Source: Chitinophagaceae bacterium | Lineage (GTDB): Bacteria; Bacteroidota; Bacteroidia; Chitinophagales; Chitinophagaceae | NCBI GenBank assembly: GCA_017744805.1 | Contig: JAGIAP010000014.1 | Location: 1 to 34,351 of the forward strand | Length of the DNA: 34,351 bases | Reading direction: 5' to 3' | Shown here: positions 20,185-28,917 of the stretch, piece by piece | Position numbering within the stretch: position 1 is the stretch's first letter | How the letters are laid out: the number at the start of each line of letters is the position of its first letter | The notes under the pieces: generated by a model | Seen by the model: only the letters and a program-made list of their open reading frames with translations | Told to the model about the DNA's origin: nothing | Databases searched by the model: none | Position numbers and translations under genes: made by a program

Positions 20185-23100
20185 ATGTTGAAGAAGATCC
20201 TCAAGATAACAGGCATTACCCTGTTGGTGCTGCTCATCCTGCTTTTTACAGCACCTTATCTTTTCAAAGACAAGATAACAAAGATCGTAAAAGAGCAGAT
20301 CAACAAGAATGTTGCTGCCAAAGTGGATTTCACCGATCTCAGCCTTAGCTTCTTCCGTCATTTCCCCAATGCCTCCGTGGCTTTGGAGAACTTACAGGTA
20401 ACAGGCCCCGAGCCATTCGGTAAAGACACACTGATCGCCGCCAGGGAGATCGACGCAGCCGTTGACCTCTTCAGCCTTTTCGGAGACCAGATCAGGGTTA
20501 CCCGCGTCAATATCGATCAACCCCGCATCCATGCACTGATGAACAAAGAAGGAAAGTCCAACTGGGACATCATGTTGCCAGATACCACCACGGCCACCCC
20601 GGAAAAACCGGAAGAGCCCTCCTCCTTCAAAATGAACCTAAAGAAATACGCCATCCGCGAAGCGTATATATATTACAGTGATGCCACCAGCGGCATGAGC
20701 GCCGAGATCAACAATCTCACGCACGAAGGCTCCGGCGATTTCACCTCGGACCTCTTCACGCTCCGCACCGGCACCAATGCGGATGCCATCACCTTCACCT
20801 ATGCAGGCATCCCCTATCTCGCCCGCACCAAAACCAATATCGATCTGGATATCGAGATAGACAGCAAGAACAGCAAATACACTTTCAATACGGAAGAGAT
20901 CGCATTGAACGACCTGAAGATCGCCGCCAAAGGCTTCTTCCAGCTCGTGAACGATAGCACCTATAATATGGATATCGCCTTCAATGCGCCCAGTACCGAA
21001 TTCAAGAGCATCCTCAGCCTTATCCCCTCCGTGTACGCCAATGATTTCGCCAAAGTGAAAACCAGCGGCAAGGCCCTGCTCAACGGCTTCGTGAAAGGCA
21101 CTTACAACGGCACAAAGCTCCCCGCCTTCAACCTGAACCTCCAGGTGGATAACGGGTTCTTCCAATACCCGGACCTGCCCAAACCGGTACAGAATATCAA
21201 TCTGCAGGTAAAAGTGGATAACCCTGATGGCGTTATCGACAATACCGTGGTGGACATCCCCAAAGCACATATCGAGTTCGGCAGCGATCCCTTCGACCTG
21301 CACCTCCTCCTGAAGAAACCCATGACCGATCAATATATCGACGCGGGCGCAAAAGGAAAACTCGACCTCGCCGGTGTAACGCAATTCGTGAAACTGCCCG
21401 AAGGCACCAAATTATCAGGCCTCGTGAATGCCGATATCAATGCCAAAGGGAATATGGCCGTGGTAACCCAACAGAAACCCGGACCATTCTCCGCACAGGG
21501 CTTTGTGGATATCAGCAAACTATTCTATTCATCCCCTGCCTTCCCTGCTCCCATCCAGAATACCAGCGCACGCATCGATGTCACCAATCCTGATGGCGTG
21601 CCTGACCATACCGTAGTGAAGATCCCTGCCGCCCACGTGGAAGTAGGCAAGGATATGGCAGACCTTACGCTCACCCTGCTCACGCCCGCTTCCGACCCCG
21701 CTTTCGACGGCACCCTCAAAGGTGGGTTCAACCTCGGGAACGTAGGACAGTTCTATACTTTCGGGCCGGGCACTTCACTGGCTGGCCAGGTGAATGCCGA
21801 TATGAGCTTCAAAGGGAAGAAGTCGATGATCGATAAAAGCCAGTACGATGCCGTTCAAATGGCCGGCACCGTGCAAGCCAATGGCATCTCCTATAAGTCG
21901 AAGGACTATCCCGATGGCGTGAATATCACCAATAGCCTGTTCACCTTCAATCCCAAGAACGTGACCGTGAACAACCTGGCAGGTAATTTCATGCAAACGA
22001 ATTTCAATGCCAACGGCAGCTTCGATAACCTGATCGGATATGCGATGAAAGATGAGCCGCTTGCAGGTACGCTCAACGTGAATGCGGACAAAGTGGACCT
22101 CAACAAATTCATGGGCACAACGCCTGCTTCAGAAGCACCTGCTGCCGAAGCGAAGAAAGACAGCGCTTCCGCCCCTGCTGCCGGTGATCCCTTCCAGGTG
22201 CCGAAGAATATCAAATTCGCCCTCAACACAAAAGTGAATAGCCTCCATTACGATAAAGTGGATTACAAGAATATCAGCGGCGCCTTACAGATCGCCGATG
22301 AAACGGTGTACATGAAGGACGTGAAGCTGGAAGCCCTGGATGGCACTATCGGCCTCGGCGGCTCCTACTCCACCCGCGTGAACAAAAAGAAACCGGAGAT
22401 CACCCTCAATTACGATGTGCAGAACCTGGATATTCAGAAGACCTTCTTCGCTTACAATACCGTACAGAAGCTGATGCCCATCGGTAAGTTCATCGCCGGA
22501 AAGCTCACGTCCAAAATGAGCGTGAAAGGAAATCTCGGCGGTGATATGATGCCCGATCTCACCACACTAACGGGAGAGGGTAACCTATTCTTGCTGCAGG
22601 GCGTGCTCAGCAAATTCGGACCGCTGGATAAACTGGCCAGCACCCTCAACCTGAACGATCTTCAGAATTTCTCGGTAAAAGATATCAAGAACTATTTCGA
22701 GTTCGCGAATGGGAAAGTGCTGGTGAAGCCTTTCAATGTGAAGGTGAAAGATATTGATATGGAGATCGGTGGTATGCACGGCCTGGATCAGAGCCTGGAC
22801 TATGTGATCAACCTCAAAGTGCCCCGCGAGAAACTGGGCAGCCAGGCCAACCAACTGGTGAACAACCTGGCATCACAGGCCAATGCCAAAGGAGTGCCTG
22901 TGAATATCAGCGAAACCATCAGTTTCAAGGTGAACCTGGGCGGCTCCATCACCAATCCCAGTATCAAAACAGACCTGAAGGGCTCCGGAAGCAGCCTGGC
23001 GCAGGACATGAAGGCGCAGGCCGATCAGTTTGTGGAGGCGAAGAAGAAAGCAGCGGACAGTGCTATCGCGGTGGCCAAACAACAGGCCAAAGACTCATTG

Positions 23101-23292
23101 GAATCTGCCAAAAAGCAGGCTGCTGCTGCCTTGAAGGAAGAACTGACCAAACAATTATCAGGGAAAAAAGATACTTCTGCTACCGGTGAAAGCAAACCAG
23201 ACCTGAAAAAGGACCTGGAAAATACGGGGAAAGGGTTACTCAATAACCTTCTCAAGAAAAAGAAAAACCCGGCGGATAGTACGAAGCAATGA
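20185..23292 (+). CDS. AsmA-family membrane-anchored protein
   Basis: ORF 20125..23292; likely start is ATG 20185 (MLKKILKITGITLLVLLILLFTAPYLFKDKITKIVKEQINKNVAAKVDFTDLSLSFFRHFPNASVALENLQVTG). C-terminal AsmA_2-like region (LTGEGNLFLLQGVLSKFGPLDKLASTLNLNDLQNFSVKDIKNYFEFANGKVLVKPF) and Lys/Ala-rich tail. Confidence 0.9.
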   Translation: MLKKILKITGITLLVLLILLFTAPYLFKDKITKIVKEQINKNVAAKVDFTDLSLSFFRHFPNASVALENLQVTGPEPFGKDTLIAAREIDAAVDLFSLFGDQIRVTRVNIDQPRIHALMNKEGKSNWDIMLPDTTTATPEKPEEPSSFKMNLKKYAIREAYIYYSDATSGMSAEINNLTHEGSGDFTSDLFTLRTGTNADAITFTYAGIPYLARTKTNIDLDIEIDSKNSKYTFNTEEIALNDLKIAAKGFFQLVNDSTYNMDIAFNAPSTEFKSILSLIPSVYANDFAKVKTSGKALLNGFVKGTYNGTKLPAFNLNLQVDNGFFQYPDLPKPVQNINLQVKVDNPDGVIDNTVVDIPKAHIEFGSDPFDLHLLLKKPMTDQYIDAGAKGKLDLAGVTQFVKLPEGTKLSGLVNADINAKGNMAVVTQQKPGPFSAQGFVDISKLFYSSPAFPAPIQNTSARIDVTNPDGVPDHTVVKIPAAHVEVGKDMADLTLTLLTPASDPAFDGTLKGGFNLGNVGQFYTFGPGTSLAGQVNADMSFKGKKSMIDKSQYDAVQMAGTVQANGISYKSKDYPDGVNITNSLFTFNPKNVTVNNLAGNFMQTNFNANGSFDNLIGYAMKDEPLAGTLNVNADKVDLNKFMGTTPASEAPAAEAKKDSASAPAAGDPFQVPKNIKFALNTKVNSLHYDKVDYKNISGALQIADETVYMKDVKLEALDGTIGLGGSYSTRVNKKKPEITLNYDVQNLDIQKTFFAYNTVQKLMPIGKFIAGKLTSKMSVKGNLGGDMMPDLTTLTGEGNLFLLQGVLSKFGPLDKLASTLNLNDLQNFSVKDIKNYFEFANGKVLVKPFNVKVKDIDMEIGGMHGLDQSLDYVINLKVPREKLGSQANQLVNNLASQANAKGVPVNISETISFKVNLGGSITNPSIKTDLKGSGSSLAQDMKAQADQFVEAKKKAADSAIAVAKQQAKDSLESAKKQAAAALKEELTKQLSGKKDTSATGESKPDLKKDLENTGKGLLNNLLKKKKNPADSTKQ

Positions 23293-23304
23293 TGAAACGG
23301 CCAA

Positions 23305-23351
23305 AAAAAACAGGGGGGCACCGGTATTTACAGCGGTTTTCCCCTATTTTT
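23305..23351 (+). terminator. Probable terminator after the AsmA-family gene
   Basis: AAAAACAGGGG...ACCG...CGGT...CCCCTATTTTT imperfect hairpin with T-rich 3' side. Confidence 0.55.
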
Positions 23352-23352
23352 G
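23345..23352 (+). promoter_or_regulatory. Bacteroidota-type -7 promoter element (TATTTTTG) upstream of hppA
   Basis: Matches TAnnTTTG about 48 bp upstream of the ATG at 23400; overlaps the preceding terminator stem. Confidence 0.4.
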
Positions 23353-23399
23353 CCCTCCTTTAAAACAAATAAGATCAGAACTTACGAATTGAATTGCTT

Positions 23400-25649
23400 A
23401 TGGATAAATTGATTTATCTGGTTCCCGTGATGGGTGTCATCGGGCTCCTGTATACGCTGGTAAAATTCAAATGGGTTTCCAAACAGGATGCCGGAAGTGA
23501 TCGGATGAAAGAGATCGCTACCTATATCGCTGACGGGGCCATGGCCTTTTTGAAAGCAGAATGGAAGATCCTGGCTTACTTTGTAGTGATCGTGGCAATC
23601 CTTCTTGGGTTCATGGCCAGTTCCAACCCTCACTCCCACTGGTCTATCGCAATCGCATTCATTATCGGAGCATTTTTCAGCGCCCTTGCCGGCTTCATCG
23701 GTATGCGTGTGGCCACCAAGGCCAACGTGCGCACTGCCAATGCAGCCCGTACAAGCCTGAGCAAGGCCCTGTCCGTATCCTTCACGGGAGGTTCCGTGAT
23801 GGGACTGGGCGTGGCTGGTCTGGCAGTACTCGGCCTGGGCGGTCTCTTCATATTATTAAAGGCATGGCTGGTACCTGATGGTACTTCCGTGAACAGTGCA
23901 GAGATGGTGAAAGCCATCGAAGTGCTCACCGGTTTCTCCCTGGGCGCCGAGTCAATCGCCCTCTTCGCCCGCGTGGGTGGAGGTATCTACACCAAGGCGG
24001 CCGATGTTGGCGCTGACCTGGTAGGTAAGGTAGAAGCAGGCATTCCCGAGGATGATCCCCGCAACCCCGCCACCATCGCGGATAACGTGGGTGATAACGT
24101 AGGTGACGTGGCCGGTATGGGCGCCGACCTGTTCGGTTCCTATGTGGCTACCGTTCTCGCTACCATGGTACTGGGTCAGGAAACCATCGCCGGTGAAGAT
24201 GGCGTTGGCGGCCTCAGCCCCATCCTGCTGCCGATGCTGATCGCTGGTCTCGGCATCCTCTTCTCCATCGTAGGCACCTGGTTCGTTCGCATCAGCGACG
24301 CAGCCGGTATCAATACAAGCGCCGTTCAGCGCGCCCTCAATATGGGTAACTGGGGCTCTATCGTACTTACTGCCATCGCTTCTGTTGGACTGGTTTACTG
24401 GATCCTCCCTGAGAACCTGTCCCTCCGCGGCCATGAGTTCACCAAATGGGGTGTGCTCGGCGCCATCGGTGTTGGTCTGGCAGTAGGCACCCTCATGAGC
24501 ATCATCACCGAGTACTATACGGCCATGGGTAAACGCCCTGTGCTCTCTATCGTTCGTCAATCGGCTACAGGCCACGCCACCAACGTGATCGGTGGACTGG
24601 CAGTAGGTATGGAGTCTACCCTCCTGCCGATCCTGGTACTGGCTGGTGGTATCTACGGTTCTTTTGCCTGTGCAGGCCTCTACGGTGTTGCCATCGCAGC
24701 AGCCGGTATGATGGCCACTACCGCCATGCAGTTGGCCATCGACGCTTTCGGCCCCATCGCGGATAACGCAGGTGGTATCGCCGAAATGAGCGAGCTCCCC
24801 AAAGAAGTACGTGAAAAAACCGACGTGCTCGACGCCGTTGGTAACACCACTGCCGCTACCGGTAAAGGTTTCGCCATCGCATCTGCCGCCCTCACCGCCC
24901 TGGCGCTGTTTGCAGCCTATGTAGGTGTGATCAAGAATAACGGATATGATCTCGGAGACGCGATCAATATTTATAAAGCTGATGTACTGGCCTCCCTCTT
25001 CGTAGGCGCCATGATCCCCTTCATCTTCTCAGCCCTGGCCATCCGCGCGGTTGGACAAGCAGCCATGAGCATGGTAGAGGAAGTGCGTCGCCAGTTCCGC
25101 GAGATCCCCGGCATCATGGAAGGAAAGGGCAAGCCCGAGTACGACAAATGTGTGGCCATCTCCACAGACGCCTCCATCAAAAAGATGCTGCTGCCCGGCG
25201 CTATCGCCATCCTCTCCCCATTGATCATGGGATTCGTTTTCGGTCCAGAAGCATTGGGCGGTTTCCTCGCAGGCGCTACCGTTAGCGGCGTACTGATGGG
25301 AATGTTCCAGAACAATGCCGGTGGTGCATGGGACAATGCCAAGAAATCTTTCGAGAAAGGCGTTGAGATCAACGGACAGATCTATTACAAAAAATCAGAA
25401 CCACATAAAGCATCTGTAACGGGTGATACCGTGGGTGATCCTTTCAAAGACACTTCCGGTCCTTCCATGAATATCCTCATCAAACTGATGTCGATCGTAT
25501 CACTGGTAGTGGCTCCCACCCTGGCGCAGATCCATGGCTATGGCATTCCTGAAGTGAAAGCTCCCGCCAAAAAATCGGAGATCATCACGGCTGCAAAAGC
25601 CGGCCTGGTAGCTGCTGAAGGCAACACAGCGGCGTATAAGACAAATTAG
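23400..25649 (+). CDS. hppA: Membrane-bound ion-translocating pyrophosphatase (HppA)
   Basis: Signature [80 protein letters not shown]; multi-TM. ORF track start 23394 is TTG; ATG at 23400 preferred. Confidence 0.97.
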   Translation: MDKLIYLVPVMGVIGLLYTLVKFKWVSKQDAGSDRMKEIATYIADGAMAFLKAEWKILAYFVVIVAILLGFMASSNPHSHWSIAIAFIIGAFFSALAGFIGMRVATKANVRTANAARTSLSKALSVSFTGGSVMGLGVAGLAVLGLGGLFILLKAWLVPDGTSVNSAEMVKAIEVLTGFSLGAESIALFARVGGGIYTKAADVGADLVGKVEAGIPEDDPRNPATIADNVGDNVGDVAGMGADLFGSYVATVLATMVLGQETIAGEDGVGGLSPILLPMLIAGLGILFSIVGTWFVRISDAAGINTSAVQRALNMGNWGSIVLTAIASVGLVYWILPENLSLRGHEFTKWGVLGAIGVGLAVGTLMSIITEYYTAMGKRPVLSIVRQSATGHATNVIGGLAVGMESTLLPILVLAGGIYGSFACAGLYGVAIAAAGMMATTAMQLAIDAFGPIADNAGGIAEMSELPKEVREKTDVLDAVGNTTAATGKGFAIASAALTALALFAAYVGVIKNNGYDLGDAINIYKADVLASLFVGAMIPFIFSALAIRAVGQAAMSMVEEVRRQFREIPGIMEGKGKPEYDKCVAISTDASIKKMLLPGAIAILSPLIMGFVFGPEALGGFLAGATVSGVLMGMFQNNAGGAWDNAKKSFEKGVEINGQIYYKKSEPHKASVTGDTVGDPFKDTSGPSMNILIKLMSIVSLVVAPTLAQIHGYGIPEVKAPAKKSEIITAAKAGLVAAEGNTAAYKTN

Positions 25650-25673
25650 TCCGGAAATTTTTAACAGATATGC

Positions 25674-25705
25674 TTGGAATGTATCTGTTATTAGGATTAT
25701 CTTTG
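25674..25705 (+). promoter_or_regulatory. Candidate Bacteroidota sigma-ABfr-type promoter (TTG-21 bp-TATCTTTG)
   Basis: TTG at 25674-25676 and TATCTTTG at 25698-25705, 21-bp spacing, in the intergenic region after hppA. Confidence 0.4.
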
Positions 25706-25741
25706 TCATCCATAACTAAGCACTATATCATACCAAATACC

Positions 25742-25775
25742 AAAAGTCCCTGTATTTCCATACGGGGACTTTTAC
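25742..25775 (+). terminator. Hairpin terminator downstream of hppA (possibly bidirectional)
   Basis: AAAAGTCCC-TGTATTTCCATA-CGGGGACTTTT. Confidence 0.75.
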
Positions 25776-25787
25776 ATTTAGTACCTT

Positions 25788-25948
25788 CTTGGGATGAATA
25801 AATCCGGCTGTAAAACGAACCACCGCAGGTGGAAGTTGGATGGGCTTTGGTGGGGAAAGATGAGGGGTTTGGTAATTCAATTGGACTTCTTCGCTTACGT
25901 TTTGAAGGCCGGGATTTCTTCATCCCGCGCCGGCGATGGGCCGACAGT
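25788..25948 (+). repeat. Left arm of a 161-bp imperfect inverted repeat; MITE/REP-like element with its own terminal inverted repeats
   Basis: Reverse complement matches 26386-26546 with few mismatches and two compensating 1-nt indels; 53 bp at 25824-25876 identical. Internal TIRs GGGATGAATAAATCCGGC (25791-25808) and GCCGGGATTTCTTCATCCC (25908-25926). Confidence 0.9.
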
Positions 25949-26385
25949 GCAGCAGTTCTTTTCCAGTCCTGGTTATATGATCAAACAGCTTATTTACCTA
26001 CGTTCCAACTCCGGTACCCTTCCAGACCAAGTCCAACTCTTCTCCAACCGTATAGTTCGATTATAGTCGCCTTATTTCCCTGCCACTCCCTGTTTACTGC
26101 GGTATCTATGCGACTATCAAGCGTCAGACATGCGCCTTTTAGGTGATCTTAGCGCATTCAGTACCTTTCTTCATCTCATCTTATTCATCTTATCTCATAT
26201 AGTCTCTTCTCTTCCTAAATTACTTTACTCTACTCTTCACTCATCTATCTATTATCAATGGTATTCTCCGCTCAGGAATGATATTACAATTTCTACCAAT
26301 ACCTAATAAAATGGTCGGTATATTGGCTACATAACATGTATCCCACAAGAAGGAATGCTGCCTTATCCATATTCAGAAATGATGT

Positions 26386-26546
26386 ACTCTCGGCCCATTG
26401 CCGGCGCGGGATGAAGAAATCCGGTCTTTGAAACGTAAGCGAAGAAGCTCATCAGCATTACCAAACCCCTCATCTTTCCCCACCAAAGCCCATCCAACTT
26501 CCACCTGCGCCGGTTCGTTTCAGCAACCGGATTTATTCATCCCAAG
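26386..26546 (-). repeat. Right arm of the inverted repeat (mate of 25788-25948)
   Basis: Identical 53-bp core at 26457-26509 (reverse complement of 25824-25876); internal TIRs GGGATGAAGAAATCCGGTC (26408-26426) and CCGGATTTATTCATCCC (26527-26543). Confidence 0.9.
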
Positions 26547-26567
26547 TCCGGCCGCCAAGTCCGGCCG
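26542..26567. repeat. Two exact tandem copies of CCAAGTCCGGCCG (13 bp)
   Basis: Read directly: 26542-26554 and 26555-26567. Confidence 0.9.
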
Positions 26568-26596
26568 AAAAATTCTAAGCCGCCATTAACATTTTA

Positions 26597-26614
26597 TTAC
26601 GAAAGATATCGTAA
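26597..26614. promoter_or_regulatory. Candidate BlaI-type operator palindrome TTACGA-N6-TCGTAA
   Basis: Perfect 6-bp half-sites 26 bp upstream of the BlaI-like gene's ATG. Confidence 0.55.
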
Positions 26615-26639
26615 ATTAGACCAAATCATTCCATTGGTT

Positions 26640-27023
26640 ATGGCAAATACAAAAACCATCAAACCCACAGAGAGCGAGTTGGAGATATTGCAGGTACTGT
26701 GGGAAAAAGGAACGGCCAGCGTTCGTGAGGTCCATGAGGAACTGCTGAAGTCCAAAGAAGCAGGTTACACCACCACCCTCAAACTGATGCAGATCATGCA
26801 TGAGAAAGGCCTGGTGAAAAGGGACGACAGTATCAAAACACATATTTATCAGGCGACCGTCAGCAAGGAGAAAACGCAGAAGCACCTGGTGGGAAAGATG
26901 ATCGATCAATTGTTTGGTGGATCGCCCACTGCCATGGTAATGCAGGCCCTGGGCAATCATAAAGCATCTCCCGAGGAGCTGGAAGCCATCCAGCAAATGA
27001 TCAACAACCTGAAAAAACAATAG
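26640..27023 (+). CDS. BlaI/MecI/CopY family transcriptional repressor
   Basis: KPTESELEILQVLWEKGTASVREVHEELLKSKEAGYTTTLKLMQIMHEKGLVKRDDSIKTHIYQA winged-helix pattern. ORF track start at 26634 is TTG; ATG at 26640 preferred. Confidence 0.95.
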   Translation: MANTKTIKPTESELEILQVLWEKGTASVREVHEELLKSKEAGYTTTLKLMQIMHEKGLVKRDDSIKTHIYQATVSKEKTQKHLVGKMIDQLFGGSPTAMVMQALGNHKASPEELEAIQQMINNLKKQ

Positions 27024-27024
27024 G

Positions 27025-28908
27025 ATGAACCAAGTCTACCAATCCGCTTTCCTCAAAGCATTGGGATGGTCGCTGATAGACAGTTTGTGGCAGATGGGCC
27101 TGCTGTGGTTATTATATGTGGCGCTGACTGCAAATGGAAAACGCTATCAATCCCACCAGCGGCATAACCTGGCCCTGTTATCCCTGGCCGGAGGCTCCCT
27201 GTGGTTCCTGGTATCCCTGGTAATGAATTTCTATGAAGCTGCCGCAGCACCTGTGGTGGTGACCATTCCCGCAGGCGCAGCCATGCCCCTGATGGATCAT
27301 GGATTCATCGGCAATCTTTCCAGGAATATCGAATCGGCTCTCCCCTTCCTTTCTATCGGCTATCTCCTGGCAGCGGCCTGGTTGTTCATTCGTTTCTATT
27401 ATCGTTATCGTCAAACCCGTCAGTTACTGAAAGCTGAAATGGTGAAAGCCATGCCTGAGCTCAGGGTATTCCTGCAACAGGCAGCCGCCAGGATGGGTAT
27501 TAAAAAGAAAGTGGCCCTCTGGCTGTCCGCGGCCGCGGAAGCGCCCATGACACTGGGTTTCTGGAAGCCTGTAATATTGCTTCCCATTTCCATTGTGACC
27601 CATCTCAGCCTTCAGCAAACAGAAGCCATCCTGCTGCATGAGCTGAAACATATCAAGAGAAATGATTATCTCATCAATATCCTGATCGCCTGTGTGGATG
27701 TGGTGCTGTTCTTCAATCCATTTGCAAGATGGATCTCCGCCGCCATCCGCCAGGAGCGCGAACATAGCTGCGACGACCTTGTATTGCAGTTCCGCTACGA
27801 TCCCACACAGTACGCCAGTTCCCTGCTGATCCTGGAACAACAACGGTCCGCATCGCAACAGACCCTGGCAATAGCCGCTACCGGTTGTAAAACGCCCATG
27901 TTGCTGAACCGCGTTAAACGGATCCTCCGCCAGGAGCAGGTATCCGCTCCCGTTAGCCAACGTATGATCGCTTATTTACTGGCCGCCGTGATATTCGGTT
28001 TTATCGGATTCTACAATCCCGGTAATGTAATTGTGAAAAAGATCTATCCGGCCGTTTTCAATAACAAGGAAGTCAATCCGCAGTTTGCAAGCTACACTTC
28101 CGCCGAAGAACAGAAAGATGAGTCTGCTGCTAAACGGGCGGTACGCAAACAAAAAACCGATTGCCGTAAATCAGAAATGGCAGATACGGCTCCCGTCAAT
28201 GCCATTACCATGATCACGGCGCAGGATGCTGAACAGATCCTTCGCCTGGCAACCGGTATCCAGTTGGCCAGCATGGTAGAGAAACGCCTTGCAGAAGAGC
28301 AAAGGATGCTGGCCATGCAACGCCAGGCACAGGTGCGCATGGTGATCAACGTGAGTAGCCAGGCGGCACCGGAAACCAGGGACTTCACCCTGGTAAGTCA
28401 GCTCCCCATCCGCATTGCACCCGAGAATTCAGCAGAGATCAAACCCTGGGTGCCACGCAATAGCTTCGCGTATCAGTATATGGAAGACAGCACTTCTCCC
28501 AAAGTATATATTGCCACCAAACTCCAGGAAGAAGCCAGGCTGGCTATCAACCGTGCCATGCAGGCCTTACAGGATATCAACTGGGCCAAACTGGAGCAGG
28601 AACTTAAGGACAAAGGCATCAGCATGAGCCCCAAACAGATCCGCCAGGAATTGCACAGGGCCTTCATGGAGATCACCTGGAAACGTATCAGCGAAGGCAG
28701 CGTCACTCCTGCCGACGATGTCCGCGAGATCTATTCCCAGGTACAGGCTGAATGGCAGAAAAAACTGGAATGTTTCCAGAAAGCCCGCGCCGAAAAACGC
28801 GCCAAACAGGAAGCCATCCGCAAACAGATCGTGGAAGAGCGCCTGCTGGAGAATATGAAGACCGACCAACAGCGTAAGGCCGTCAGGAACGAGACCATCG
28901 ATATCTGA
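27025..28908 (+). CDS. M56-family (BlaR1-like) membrane metallopeptidase
   Basis: N-terminal TM segments, zinc motif LLHELKHIKRNDYLINILIACVDVVLFFNPFARWISAAIRQEREHSCDD; long charged C-terminus without a recognisable penicillin-binding domain. Confidence 0.93.
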   Translation: MNQVYQSAFLKALGWSLIDSLWQMGLLWLLYVALTANGKRYQSHQRHNLALLSLAGGSLWFLVSLVMNFYEAAAAPVVVTIPAGAAMPLMDHGFIGNLSRNIESALPFLSIGYLLAAAWLFIRFYYRYRQTRQLLKAEMVKAMPELRVFLQQAAARMGIKKKVALWLSAAAEAPMTLGFWKPVILLPISIVTHLSLQQTEAILLHELKHIKRNDYLINILIACVDVVLFFNPFARWISAAIRQEREHSCDDLVLQFRYDPTQYASSLLILEQQRSASQQTLAIAATGCKTPMLLNRVKRILRQEQVSAPVSQRMIAYLLAAVIFGFIGFYNPGNVIVKKIYPAVFNNKEVNPQFASYTSAEEQKDESAAKRAVRKQKTDCRKSEMADTAPVNAITMITAQDAEQILRLATGIQLASMVEKRLAEEQRMLAMQRQAQVRMVINVSSQAAPETRDFTLVSQLPIRIAPENSAEIKPWVPRNSFAYQYMEDSTSPKVYIATKLQEEARLAINRAMQALQDINWAKLEQELKDKGISMSPKQIRQELHRAFMEITWKRISEGSVTPADDVREIYSQVQAEWQKKLECFQKARAEKRAKQEAIRKQIVEERLLENMKTDQQRKAVRNETIDI

Positions 28909-28917
28909 TCCTTCTTC

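Noticed and set aside
20638-21384. 248-aa minus-strand ORF inside the AsmA-family gene
   Set aside because: Shadow ORF over a strongly supported plus-strand coding sequence.
25794-26146. Short plus-strand ORFs (90 and 105 aa) in the inverted-repeat region
   Set aside because: They start in the repeat arm and run into the low-G spacer; no start signal or domain. Treated as non-coding.
25788-26546. Retron, diversity-generating retroelement or group II intron
   Set aside because: The inverted repeats prompted the idea, but there is no reverse transcriptase ORF, no template/variable repeat pair, and no recognisable intron boundary in the window.
25788-26546. CRISPR array
   Set aside because: There are only two arms in opposite orientation, with no regularly spaced direct repeats and no cas genes.
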